In this document: one piece after another, positions 49,901 through 61,900 of the stretch
Layout of the letters: every line of letters begins with the position of its first letter
Numbering within the stretch: position 1 is the first letter of the stretch
DNA from: Trichobilharzia regenti
Lineage: Eukaryota > Platyhelminthes > Trematoda > Strigeidida > Schistosomatidae
Length of the DNA stretch: 64,000 nucleotides
Direction: 5' to 3'
Assembly: GCA_944472135.2 (NCBI GenBank)
Contig: OX235268.1
Span: 10,670,589-10,734,588, forward strand
Notes under the pieces: generated by a model
What the model saw: only the letters and a program-made list of their open reading frames with translations
Told to the model about the DNA's origin: nothing
The model's database searches: none
Made by a program: the position numbers and the translations under genes

Positions 49901-52900
49901 ATTCTAAATAAAAACACATGAATGAATGTGGAGTATAATTCTGAACACACATATGCACACACAAAACATGAATGAACAAAATAATAATAATGAACTATAT
50001 ATATGAATACAAATCATAAATGTGTGAATAAAACAATTCCAACAGTGGTGTGAACACGGGCAGTAATTTTGCTCGAAATATTACCAATAACAAAACTTAT
50101 CATTGTGTGTAAACTATTAAAATATAATTATACTTTATTTGATCTAATCCACAATGCTCAAACTTTTTACTGATATTAATTCAACTGACGGTCTTCCCAT
50201 TAAAAGACTGGCCAACAAACTCACACATTTATATCAAGCTGAATCTCGATTTATGAACCATCGAATTTTCAACATCAGATGCCTTAAAAATGGAATTATT
50301 CCTGTATACATGAAATTAAAATCACCAATATCTACTGATAAAGCAAATGCAGCGCTCACACATGCCTCAAAAGTATGCATCAAAGAAAACCTACGTGGAA
50401 TTATACAAAAGCTATTCACGATAAGGAAAGATATTAATGAAATAAAAGAAAAATTGAAAGAAGTAATCGAAAAAGAAAAGTATGAAAGCATACTACAAGT
50501 TGCACAAAAACGAAAAGAAACTACTTATGAAAAAACAAAGCAGAAACAAATCAAAAAATTTAATAAACTCATGATAGCGAAAACTCCGAATGACAGACAA
50601 GTAACTAAAGCCAATTGGATTGTAAACTTGTCAGACAGAAAGTTAACAGAAGCAGAGGAAAGTGTATTGATGAAAGGGATGAACTTCAATATCAGCAACA
50701 AAAGATTAAAACCTGAAGACATCATACCTGTAATTGAAACAGCACTCGAAGGATATGACAAGCAAAAAGCTGAACTGGTACGAGCACAATGTGCACTTAC
50801 ATTAAAAAAGCAAAAAGCAGAAAAACCAAATATAACGAAAGAGGAACTAAAAGCACTTCAAGACATAAAAGCAGACAAATCCATTGTCATTACTCAAGCA
50901 GACAAAGGAAACACAACAGTATTACTTAACAAAACAACATATAATCAAAAGATGAATGAACATCTACAATCTGGACCCTATACCATAATGACTAAATCAG
51001 CTGAAACGATCATCAACAAAACAATGAAAGAAACAGCAAAGGTAGTTAGACAAATGAAAGAAGTAATCGGTAAGTCAAAATGGTTTGAAATTATGCCAAA
51101 ATCCTGTAATGTACCTAGGATATATGGTAAGATAAAATTGCATAAAGAGGGATATCCAATAAGACCGATTGTAGACTTCAGAAACACACCAACGTATATG
51201 CTATCCAGATTTCTCTCGACAATACTAAGACCGACAAGAGACAACTCAAAAGCTAGAATAGTAGATTCATTTGAATTAGTGAGGCGAATAAAAACCACTA
51301 AAATAGAGGAGGAAGAAATACTAGTTAGCTTTGATGTAAACAGTCTTTATACGAAAATACCCATTCAAATGGCCATGATTGCACTGAAAGAGAAACTAAA
51401 TGAAGATAATGGCCTGAAAGACAGAACACAGTTATCCGTAGAAGAAATAATAAAAGGGGTAGAATTCTGTCTGACAACAACATATTTCACATTCGAAGGA
51501 AAAATATACCAACAAAATGAGGGAGTAGCCATGGGATCGCCTATCTCACCAATTATAGCTGACATTTTCATGGATTATTGGGAGGAGAATGCCCTTAAAC
51601 CATTCAGATCATCACTAAAATGTTGGTGGAGATATGTAGACGACACGCTAGTAATAGTGAAAAAAACGATACTGAGAAACTTTTATCACACATAAACAAA
51701 CACGTCGACTCAATAAAATTTACTATGGAATTAGAGAATGAAATTGGAGAACTGCCCATGTTAGATTGCAAGCTACAAAGAATGACAGATGGTAGCATAA
51801 AAACAACGATATATAGAAAAGCCACACATTCTGGAAGATTCCTTGATTATTACTCAGCTCATCCACTCTCGGTAAAACGAGGATTAATACAGGGTCTTGC
51901 AGATAGAATACGTAGACTTACAACAGCACCAGAGGACCAGCGTAAAGAAATAAAAGTCCTATTCAAAATGCTACTCGAAAACAACTACCCTAGAGAATTT
52001 ATAAAAGATAATATAAAAAAGAGAAAAAAGAGGGTAAAACCGGAGAATAACAAGAAGGAAGAATGGAAAAAAACAGTCGCAATACCATATAAAAATGGTA
52101 CATCAGAGGCAATACAAAGAAACCTCAAAAATATCGGCATTCGAACAACCTTTAAACCGACAAATCTAATCAAAAATAAAATAAATCAACTAAAAGATCC
52201 CATAAAAATGATGGATAAAAACAATTTGATTTATAAAATATCTTGTGCTGACTGTCCAACTAAATATGTGGGGCAAACGTCCAGATCACTCAAAATAAGA
52301 GTGAATGAACATAAACGCCTAACTAAAGGTCAACCAACAGGGACACAAGCTTACAAAAATCTTGAAAAAAATTCATCCATAGCTGCACATGCATGGGACA
52401 AAAACCACAATATCGATTGGGACAATGTGTGTATTCTAAAAACAAACATGAACAAATGGAAAGAAAGACTCATAACAGAATCGATATTCATTAAAGTCAC
52501 ACCGGATACATGTAACAAGGGTGACTCAGTACAACTATCAACAACTTGGAATATAATTCTAAATACAAACACATGAATGAATGTGGAGTATAATTCTGAA
52601 CACACATATGCACACACAAACATGAATGAACAGAAAAATAATAATAATGAACTATATATATGAATACAAATCATAAATGTGTGAATAAAACAATTCCAAC
52701 AGTGGTGTGAACACGGGCAGTAATTTTGCTCGAAATATTACCAATAACAAAACTTATCATTGTGTGTAAACTATTAAGATATAATTATACTTTATTTCAG
52801 TCCTCAAAGTCCTAGTCATCTGAAGTCTTTCCATTGGTCCGAAGCACTGCTATCTTATCGCTGTTCTGGATATGAATCATGATTCAGTCCACTGGAATCA

Positions 52901-55900
52901 GGAGTGACATCGTTGATAGTAATGAGCCTTGTTTTACTTCGTGCTTCACTTCAAACACTCCTCTGAATTTTACATTTTGAACAACTAGACATGTGAAGTT
53001 GTTATGTGGCTGTTGAATAAGATGTTGGATAAAGGTATGCAATAATCCACTCCGTAACGTTAAGCTAGTTTCCAAATTAATTGACGGACGACTATATCAA
53101 AAATCTTTGAAAGTCAATGTTTTTGCATCAGACATTTGATTGTCGTTCTGTGCTTTGCTTGTTGGTGCAACAGAAGCATGAATATATTCATTATAATCTT
53201 TTGTTCCATTTTCAACGTTGTCAACGGAATTCCGTCAATTAATGTGTCCTTCTCGGCTTTCCATTGCTTTATGACGTTAAAGATTTGACTTTTGTAAAAT
53301 GAGTGGTATTCTAACCAGTTATGTAGCTCTTGGTGATGCTTTGAACAAGCTGTTGATGGTCATTGGTTTAAAAGGCCTTCTAATTGGTCAGACAATTGTT
53401 TCCTCTGTTCCTATTTTTAAGTAATCAGTTTCCCTTCAATGTCTTCCGTTTGTTTCATTCGTATGGTTCTCCTTCAGTTGATCTGAAAGTGATCTGAAGT
53501 CACTTTCACCTTTGGCCTGTTCTGTTACAGTTGTCTGTATGTCGTAGGACTGTTGTCAATACCGGTGTTAGAAACATTTGTTGTGGCCAAAAGACATTTC
53601 TCCGGAACACAGAATACTATTTTACATGCATAATAACCCGCTCAATTTCAGCGGAAACTGCATTGAAAGAAGGATGGTGAATCGAAGATTCATCGATCAA
53701 CTAAGTATTAGCCAACAAAGCAAGTTAATTACACAGAGGGTTCGCCATGTAATTCACAGCTGGTTACTATCAATACAATAAAAACGGTATTCAAATAACG
53801 TCGATATAGTATGCACAAAAACTTCTATTCGTATTCCTCCAGGCTTCTGTCAAGTGGAAATCGTCTAAGGCACGTCAAGGATTGCCCCCTCCAAAGAACG
53901 GGGAACTGGTTCGAATAAACAAGTCCGTTGAACGCCCTTTCAATGTTCACCATCATTGACAACTGTCTTTTTTTCTTTGTTATGATTCTTCTTCATTTTT
54001 TCATTCGGCGCTTTCTTCGTTGATATCAGATTCCATCCATATTTTTTGTTTTTTTGTATGTTTACTCTAATTACCTACAGTTGACGGTTGACTGCAAGTC
54101 CTTGCCTTGCCTCTTCTTTCAACCCACCTTAGTCTACGTTTTACCGAGACTGGGGTGAACTCTGTCTGACTCTCAGTGTGTCTGCCTACAGAAACGCATG
54201 TCGCCTTGTTTATTTGTTTTCAGCTATTCACGTTGCTTACAATCATCAAATCGATAGAGGAGCAAATGTTTTTTCTCTATTCTCATTCGCTTAACCGCTC
54301 AAATATTGACCTTTGATGGGTCCTTATCCTATGTGATCGTCTACCAGATTGGTTTGCGTTCACACCACCCACTAGAGCTTTGATGTGAATATCTCATTGT
54401 CTTCTGATTTTCCTGGCTCTCATTATTTGTAGGTGTCTCATGTTGTATAATTGCAAATGTCGTTCTTGTTTGGTAGCATCGTAATGCGATAATTTCAAAA
54501 GACATGGTGTGTCCATGAGATTTCCCTGCAAAATCATCTTTTCATTGGATTAAATGTCACTTGAAAGACTTGGTCAGGTATGACGAAAACCTGCGCTGTC
54601 TTATCATTGCTAACCCAATAATCTATCAATTCGAGAAAAATAATTATTGGCATAAAAAATTATTATTTTTATAGATTCAGAGGTGATTATTTTCAAGTCT
54701 TTATTTTTCTCTTATATTGTACACTGCAGATCCAAATCAAATTAGTACGTAACCGTCTTTTGTTAATATAACGTTGTAGCCTGAAAATCGTGGTTTGTTC
54801 TCTTCGTTGTAGTCGTAAGTGCTGAATAGGAATCCACACAAATCAATGCCTTCTGTGAATCTTCTTCGGAAACATCTTGATCATTTGAAATTCTAAACAT
54901 TCAGCTTCTTATTTGAGACACGTGTTGATGAGAATGAAAAATCCTTAATTAAGCCACTTTTGTAATGCGTCGTTGAAATATAATAAGTGGTTTCTTGAGA
55001 TTATTATTCTCCTTGCATTCTAAACACCGTTTCTGTTGATTAATAGCACGTAAGTTCCTAAATCGAATATCCTTATTATAAGTTAATTTCTGTTCTGTGA
55101 TACCTATATCTTTCTCTGAAATAACTTAAATTGTACAAACTGAGTCTCCTGCTTCATGTTATAAAACAAGGCGCGTCACGTCCTTATCAATATGATGATT
55201 GTTTAAGTCATTAGCGAACTAAACTAAACAATTTGCTCAGTTGGAAATTCCCGGTGAAAGATGGACATAGCCCCAGAATAATTAAGTGTCGTGAAAATGT
55301 GTCATCACTTGAAGTTCTGGTTTTCCACCCAACTTACATCTCAAAAGTCATTTATAATAATGTAATTTTCTCATTTTGACTAGTAAATGAGAGGTTTTGA
55401 TGTGGTTGTGTTCTCTAGGCTGGATGGTTAATTAACCATCCAGCCTAGAGAACACAACCACATCAAAATCACCCACCTGAGCTACAAATCTTCTCTAACA
55501 TATCTAATTGAGAGGTCAAATATAAATATATTCTTTCAAGTTTTTACTGTAGAAATCTTATAAACCGGCTTGGTTGCATTGTGTCGTCTTCTTTCCAAGC
55601 GATTTCAAATGCATACAATTTGTATCTTTTAATTTGCAAATAGTGACTCTTTTCTATGTTTTTCGTCAAACGTTTTTATTAAAAGGTGAAAATCTGAATA
55701 AAAGTGAGTGTTTACTATCTGTGCGTAAAACTGAACCTTTTTCGATGACTTTGATAAGAAGAAATATATAGAGGAACTTTGAGTGTTGTGTGTATTAGGT
55801 TGAATGAAGTTTGAATACATAGTTAACTCACACCAAATTTCAAGTTCTACGTATAAACCAAAATTTTCTTGTGGCATCAGAAGAAAACGAGGGAAAATGT

Positions 55901-58900
55901 AATGTCAATACAAAATAAATACATAGAAAAAATTTTACGCATCACTTTCAACAAATGGAAGTCTCAATAGATACAGCCCTTTATACATCTAATGGTTGCA
56001 GTTTAACTGCCTTAAAATACATAAGTGAATGCAATTAATCACTTATATGTGTAAAAATATATCTCCATAGTTCATGAAATAGTAAAAGAATGTAAGTCAT
56101 TTTCCATAATAGTTTGAATCAATAATTCTGTATCCACAAGCATCGCAAATATAAGAATATTGGAGAATGATCATCACTTTTCCTCTGGATGAAGAAAACT
56201 AGGTCATTTGTAGCTAGAAATTTGACGCTATGTACCATTTTAGGTACACTTATGTTTGTGGTCTTTCTTCAGAGACATTAAGAATACATGTGGTTTATAA
56301 TTTTTAACGCTTCATTATTAATTTACCCATGTGTTGATATGTATCCCTGGCGGCCAAACAATAAAAGTATGCATTGTCATAGACACATTCGTAGGAGTCA
56401 TAAAGACTATAATGAAAATAGTTCTCGTTCATGACAATACAGATAATAACGTAAAAGGAATATGCTCATCATTTCAGCATCTGCCAAATTGTTAATTGTT
56501 CCACAAAAAGGTCGAGGAAAAAGTAAGTTTAGTTACAGTAATGAATTTAAATGATTACTTTTGGTGCACCAACTGACGTCAATGTCTGTTTCGTCGAAAA
56601 GAAACATTAGACTAATGTTCAGACTCACATTGGGTACAAATAAATTGTTGGATTTAGACAGACCGAAAAATACAAAGTCACCCCGAAATATGATAAATAG
56701 CAACATTACACATATTTCGAAATTGAAAACAAATACAGTTGAACGATAAACAGTGAATCAACAAACGCTTGGTGAAGAAAGGTCAAACTGAATTGAAACT
56801 GTCTTGTTATCATATCCACTTTAGATTATACGGAAAGCTCGTCTGATATGTGAAAGCTGAGACTTTACTGACAAAATCCAGAAGATATTCATTTGTCTCG
56901 ATTTGACAGTTACAAGGAATAGCTATTAAACTAGTAACCATCAAGAAATCTGAAGAAATTGGTATGTAGCCCTAAGTAGATATCAATAAACAATGAGATC
57001 ATTCAGCTCTATACACTTATTTTCGAACATAGTAATTTTGTGCGTATATGTCACCATGTCAACTAGTTAACGAAACAAGACGAGTAGTCGGCTTCGAAAT
57101 ACTGAATACAGAAAAAACTTCACTTAGAAATTTGGGATACAAAATGTTTGAGCGAAGAATATCCCATTAAAATAATTTCGTCGTGAGGTTTACAATGTTT
57201 AAGCATATGATAATTAGGAGTAATGTTTTTTCTGAATGCTTATCAACTCAGTAGATTACAAATAATAATAATATGCTTGCATCTTAAAATGTAGATGTGC
57301 ATCACTGAATTCAATTTCAGATGAATTTAGACATTATGGTGACAACTGAAGAGTAGCCTTACTTTTAAAAATTAGACAAAAATGTGGGTAATGCAGAAAA
57401 TTCGAAAAAAGTAAACAAATTAAATAACTCTTAAATGAGTGTTAAAATTATAATTGCGAAAAAATTTGAAGACGGTGAGGGCGAGACGATGTGACAATTG
57501 AAACAGTAACAACGGGTGTTGTCATTATTTTCATGTCCATTTAGCGACTGGCAAGGTAAAGAAAGTGGCTATATGAGTGGGTTGTATACACACATGATAC
57601 ATTTCTCCGGGTGTATTTTATTGTCTTCAGGTGTATTTGAGAATTATATAAAGGCTTCACTTCGAAAATCTGTTTATGTGTAATGAATAGTTGATACCTT
57701 CATCGAGAGAGGTAGTTTGAAGTTTTAATTCAACTTTGGTTAAATATTGTTATGGATATACGAGTACAAAGCCAAATTAAGTTAAACTTTTAACAAAAAA
57801 ATGTATGGGGCGAACTTCAACGATCTACAAAGAAGTAGAAATGCAGTGACTTTATCCTTAAAAGCATTTGAGAGAAGCGATCATGAATCAGAATGAGTAA
57901 TTGGATAAGATGAGTGAAAAACTTTGTAAACACTGAATTTTTCAAAAGGTTGAAAGAAAGTGGTTTCACCTCGATGGGTGTAGGTATGTATTAAGCAAGT
58001 CCAATAGTACGGTCGCGCGGGAATTATGTGACCTGCCTTGACTAGCGCTACATATTCTGACTTCCAAGTATCACGTGATAACCAAATGACTGACGAAACC
58101 TTGAGACACTTTGAAAATTGCACTGGTCAAATATACTGTATTCCTCATATTTTCTATTCGAGATTATCTAAGAATGATAGTAATTTCCGCTCATAGAAAT
58201 GAAATCTATTTCAGGCAAATGTAACACATTTTAGCCGGGTGAAATTATTGAAACAAGGTACCATTAAATCTTAATTTGAGCACAGTTTACATACAGCATA
58301 TTTTATCGTCCGGTTATTTAAATGGCAGTGGCAATTTCCACAAAATATTTATTAATACGTTTTCCGAATTTCGTTGTACGATCTCAAACCATTTAATTGT
58401 TTGCAGCGAATAATAAAACAGGTAAGCAGGTAAAAAAAGGTGAGCTGTACAATGACTATATGCACCTTGTATACAATTCTAGACTTCAGTATCGTCAATA
58501 TCTTGGTGCTATTACTATTTTCTCTTGTTATTTTGGTAATAAAGTCATTAACAACAACTTTTTACAGACATTTTGCTTACTATTTCTCATTTCTTAGAAA
58601 GTTTAGAGCCTTTGTCATGTGGATGATACGTCATGGCTAAGTATAAAAAATGACTTTTACTCCGGTTATATCCGTTTATAAGAACTTGACATACATATTC
58701 AATAGTTTTCAAAATATTTATGAAACATTTGCATAAGCGTTGAGAGGAATGCTAGCGAAATAGTGTTCTAATGAGTCTCATCGAGATAGTCTTAGAATGA
58801 TAGTAATTTCCGCTTATAAAAATGAAATACATTTCAGGCGACTGAAACATACCTAGGCTGAGTGAAAAGGTGGCCAATAAATCCTAACTCGCGCAAAATT

Positions 58901-61900
58901 CCCTGCATTTATATCTTCTGATTATTGAAATAGCAGTTGAACTTTCCTTAAAAAACTTTCAAAAATCTGACAAATAAGAATATTATTTTACTGTGTGCAG
59001 CTATAGAATTATTAGGTAAGCACTCGTAATTGCATGTGGTCAATCACTTAATTTGTCACTGACAGTGCATTGTTCACTGACCCCTTATTTGCTATCCTCA
59101 TCATAATGACGAACCTGAAGAAGCAGGACATATGTTACCACTATATTCGTCCTAAAATCTCAAACTGAAATATGTTGATGAAAATTGTAGTATTCGGTGA
59201 ACCTAATCTGTGAGTCAGCTTTCTTTTGTCAGAAATATGGTGTAGGTATAGCACACACCGCGCAGGCTCCTCATTGTGAATTTCGCGAATGTTCCAGTGT
59301 CTGCTCAAGATATTTTTAACTTGATCAGGTGTAATAGAATCAAGTCAGCTTCATAGTGAATGACATTGTAACCTCCGATTACAACAGTCATTTACAATGA
59401 AACGGAAAGAGGCATTTTTGAGTAATGTGTAACAGACTGTACAGTGAAGCTGACAAATTCCTCATGTTTTATCAGCATTTATATAGTTGATCATGAATGG
59501 AAAATGATGTAAAGATGGTATTAGATGTAGTCCTATAAGCAGTGTTGACGTTGTCACATATTTCACATTCGAAGGAAAAATATAGCAACAAAATGAGGGA
59601 GTAGCCATGGGATCGCCTATCTCACCAATAATAACTGACATATTCATGGATTATTGGGAGGAGAATGCCCTTAAACCATTCAGATCATCACTAAAATGTT
59701 GGTGGAGATATGTAGACGACACGCTAGTAATAGTGGAAAAAAACGATACTGAGAAACTTTTATCACACATAAACAGACACGTCGACTCAATAAAATTTAC
59801 TATGGAATTAGAGAATGAAATTGGAGAACTGCCCATGTTAGATTGCAAGCTACAAAGAATGACAGATGGTAGCATAAAAACAACGATATATAGAAAAGCC
59901 ACACATTCTGGAAGATTCCTTGATTATTACTCAGCTCATCCACTCTCGGTAAAACGAGGATGAATACAAGGTGTTGCAAATAGAATACGTAGACTTACAA
60001 CAACACTAGAGGACCAGTGTAAAGAAATAAAAGTCCTATTCAAAATGCCACTCGAAAACAACTACCCAGAAGAATTTATAAAATATAATATAAAAAAGAG
60101 AAAAAGGAGGGTAAAACCGGGGAATAACAAGAAGGAAGAATGGAAAAACAGTCGCACTACCATATAAAAATCGTACATCAGAGGCAATACAAAGAAACCT
60201 CAAAAATATCGGCATTCGAGCAACCTTTAAACCTACAAATCTAATCAAAAATAAAATAAATCCGCTGAAAGATCCCATAAAAATGATGGATAAAAACAAT
60301 TTGATTTATAAAATATCTTGTGCTGACTGTCCAACTAAATATGTGGGGCAAACGTCCAGATCACTCAAAATAAGAGTGAATGAACATAAACGCCTAACCA
60401 AAGGTCAACCAACAGGAACACAAGCTTAAAAAATCTTGAAAAAAATTCATCTATAGCTGCACATGCATGGGACTAAAACCACAATATCGATTGGGACAAT
60501 GTGTGTATTCTAAAAACAAACATGAACAAATGGAAAGAAAGACTCATAACAGAATCGATATTCTTTAAAGTCACACCGGATACATGTAACAAGGGTGACT
60601 CAGTACAACTATCAACAACTTGGATTATATACTTTGATAATAATACTTTCATAAAGCTATTAGCATTAAATAGCGAAACGTCAGTAAAAACAATATCGTT
60701 TTGTGTTTCATTCATTGGGAAATCCAAAAAGCTTTACTATAATGAACTTGGAATATTATTCTGAATACAAAACATGAATGAACAATAAAAAATAATGAAC
60801 TATATATATGAGTAAAAATCATAAATGTGTGAATAAAACAATTCCAACAGTGGTGTGAACACGGGCAGTAATTTTCCTCGAAATATTACCAATAACAAAA
60901 CTTATCATTGTGTGTAAACTATTAAAATATAATTATACTTTATTTGATCTAATCCACAGTGCTCAAACTTTTTACTGATATCTATTCGACTCCAACGTAC
61001 TTCAGCTTGGTTTAATTCTCAAAAATCTCGGCCACTGAATTTTAACTCGCACACAATTCACTGCATTTTCATCTCCCTGTTATTTAAATAGCAATGGCAA
61101 TTCTTCTATTATGCTTATTAATAGGTTTTCCTTATTTCCTTATCCAACCTGGAAATCATTTTCTTTTTTGCAGCTGTTAGTGGAGTAGGTAAGGACGTGT
61201 TCACATGTGGTCAATCACTTAATTTGTCACTGACAGTGCATTGTTCACTGACCCCTTATTTGCTATCCTCATCATAATGACGAACCTGAAGAAGCAGGAC
61301 ATATGTTACCACTATATTCGTCCTAAAATCTCAAACTGAAATATGTTGATGAAAATTGTAGTATTCGGTGAACCTAATCTGTGAGTCAGCTTTCTTTTGT
61401 CAGAAATATGGTGTAGGTATAGCACACACCGCGCAGGCTCCTCATTGTGAATTTCGCGAATGTTCCAGTGTCTGCTCAAGATATTTTTAACTTGATCAGG
61501 TGTAATAGAATCAAGTCAGCTTCATAGTGAATGACATTGTAACCTCCGATTACAACAGTCATTTACAATGAAACGGAAAGAGGCATTTTTGAGTAATGTG
61601 TAACAGACTGTACAGTGAAGCTGACAAATTCCTCATGTTTTATCAGCATTTATATAGTTGATCATGAATGGAAAATGATGTAAAGATGGTATTAGATGTA
61701 GTCCTATAAGCAGTGTTGACGTTGTCGAGTCACAGGATGTAGCCACTTGAAGCATTCTTTTTATCATGAATGTCATCCACGGACTGAAACCATAAACTAG
61801 CGTATTTGGCAATTTCTATGTGTACCTATAAAATTCACTTTCAATTCAATTTTGGAAAGAAAGCTCATTCTGCGTTAGATTTGTAAGACTGGGTCAAGAA

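Larger units (their letters stand above)
49599..52798 (+). mobile_element. Near-complete Penelope-like retroelement in MEG intron 3
   Basis: The 3.2-kb insertion is bounded by agtcctcaaagt at 49587-49598 and 52799-52810. Layout: an inverted left arm (49599-49834), a 5' pseudo-LTR (about 49835-50137), RT and GIY-YIG coding frames (50154-52576) and a 3' pseudo-LTR (about 52494-52798). The two pseudo-LTRs are almost identical, and the left arm is the reverse complement of the 3' end with an internal deletion. This is the classical EN+ PLE architecture. It lies in sense orientation in the intron. A single frameshift separates the two coding frames. Confidence 0.93.
58770..61727 (+). repeat. Intragenic tandem duplication carrying micro-exons
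   Basis: Each module has about 240 bp of upstream intron, a 15-nt micro-exon, a downstream block and a 3' block. The 523-bp downstream block at 59033-59555 is repeated at 61204-61726, and the 3' block at 58440-58626 recurs at 62118-62304. The upstream intron at 58160-58406 recurs in diverged form at 58780-59000 and 61010-61173. A PLE (59556-60985) sits exactly at the end of the first 523-bp block. Confidence 0.85.

Noticed and set aside
50045..50105. Hammerhead in the PLE pseudo-LTR (gtgaacacgggca...tgctcgaaat)
   Set aside because: The stem and CGAAA look suggestive, but the CUGANGA box cannot be placed correctly next to the stem.
48110..55040. Several AG-NNN-GTAAG patterns (e.g. 48117, 55029) as 3-nt exons
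   Set aside because: Three-base exons are too short to support, and such patterns are expected by chance in this composition.
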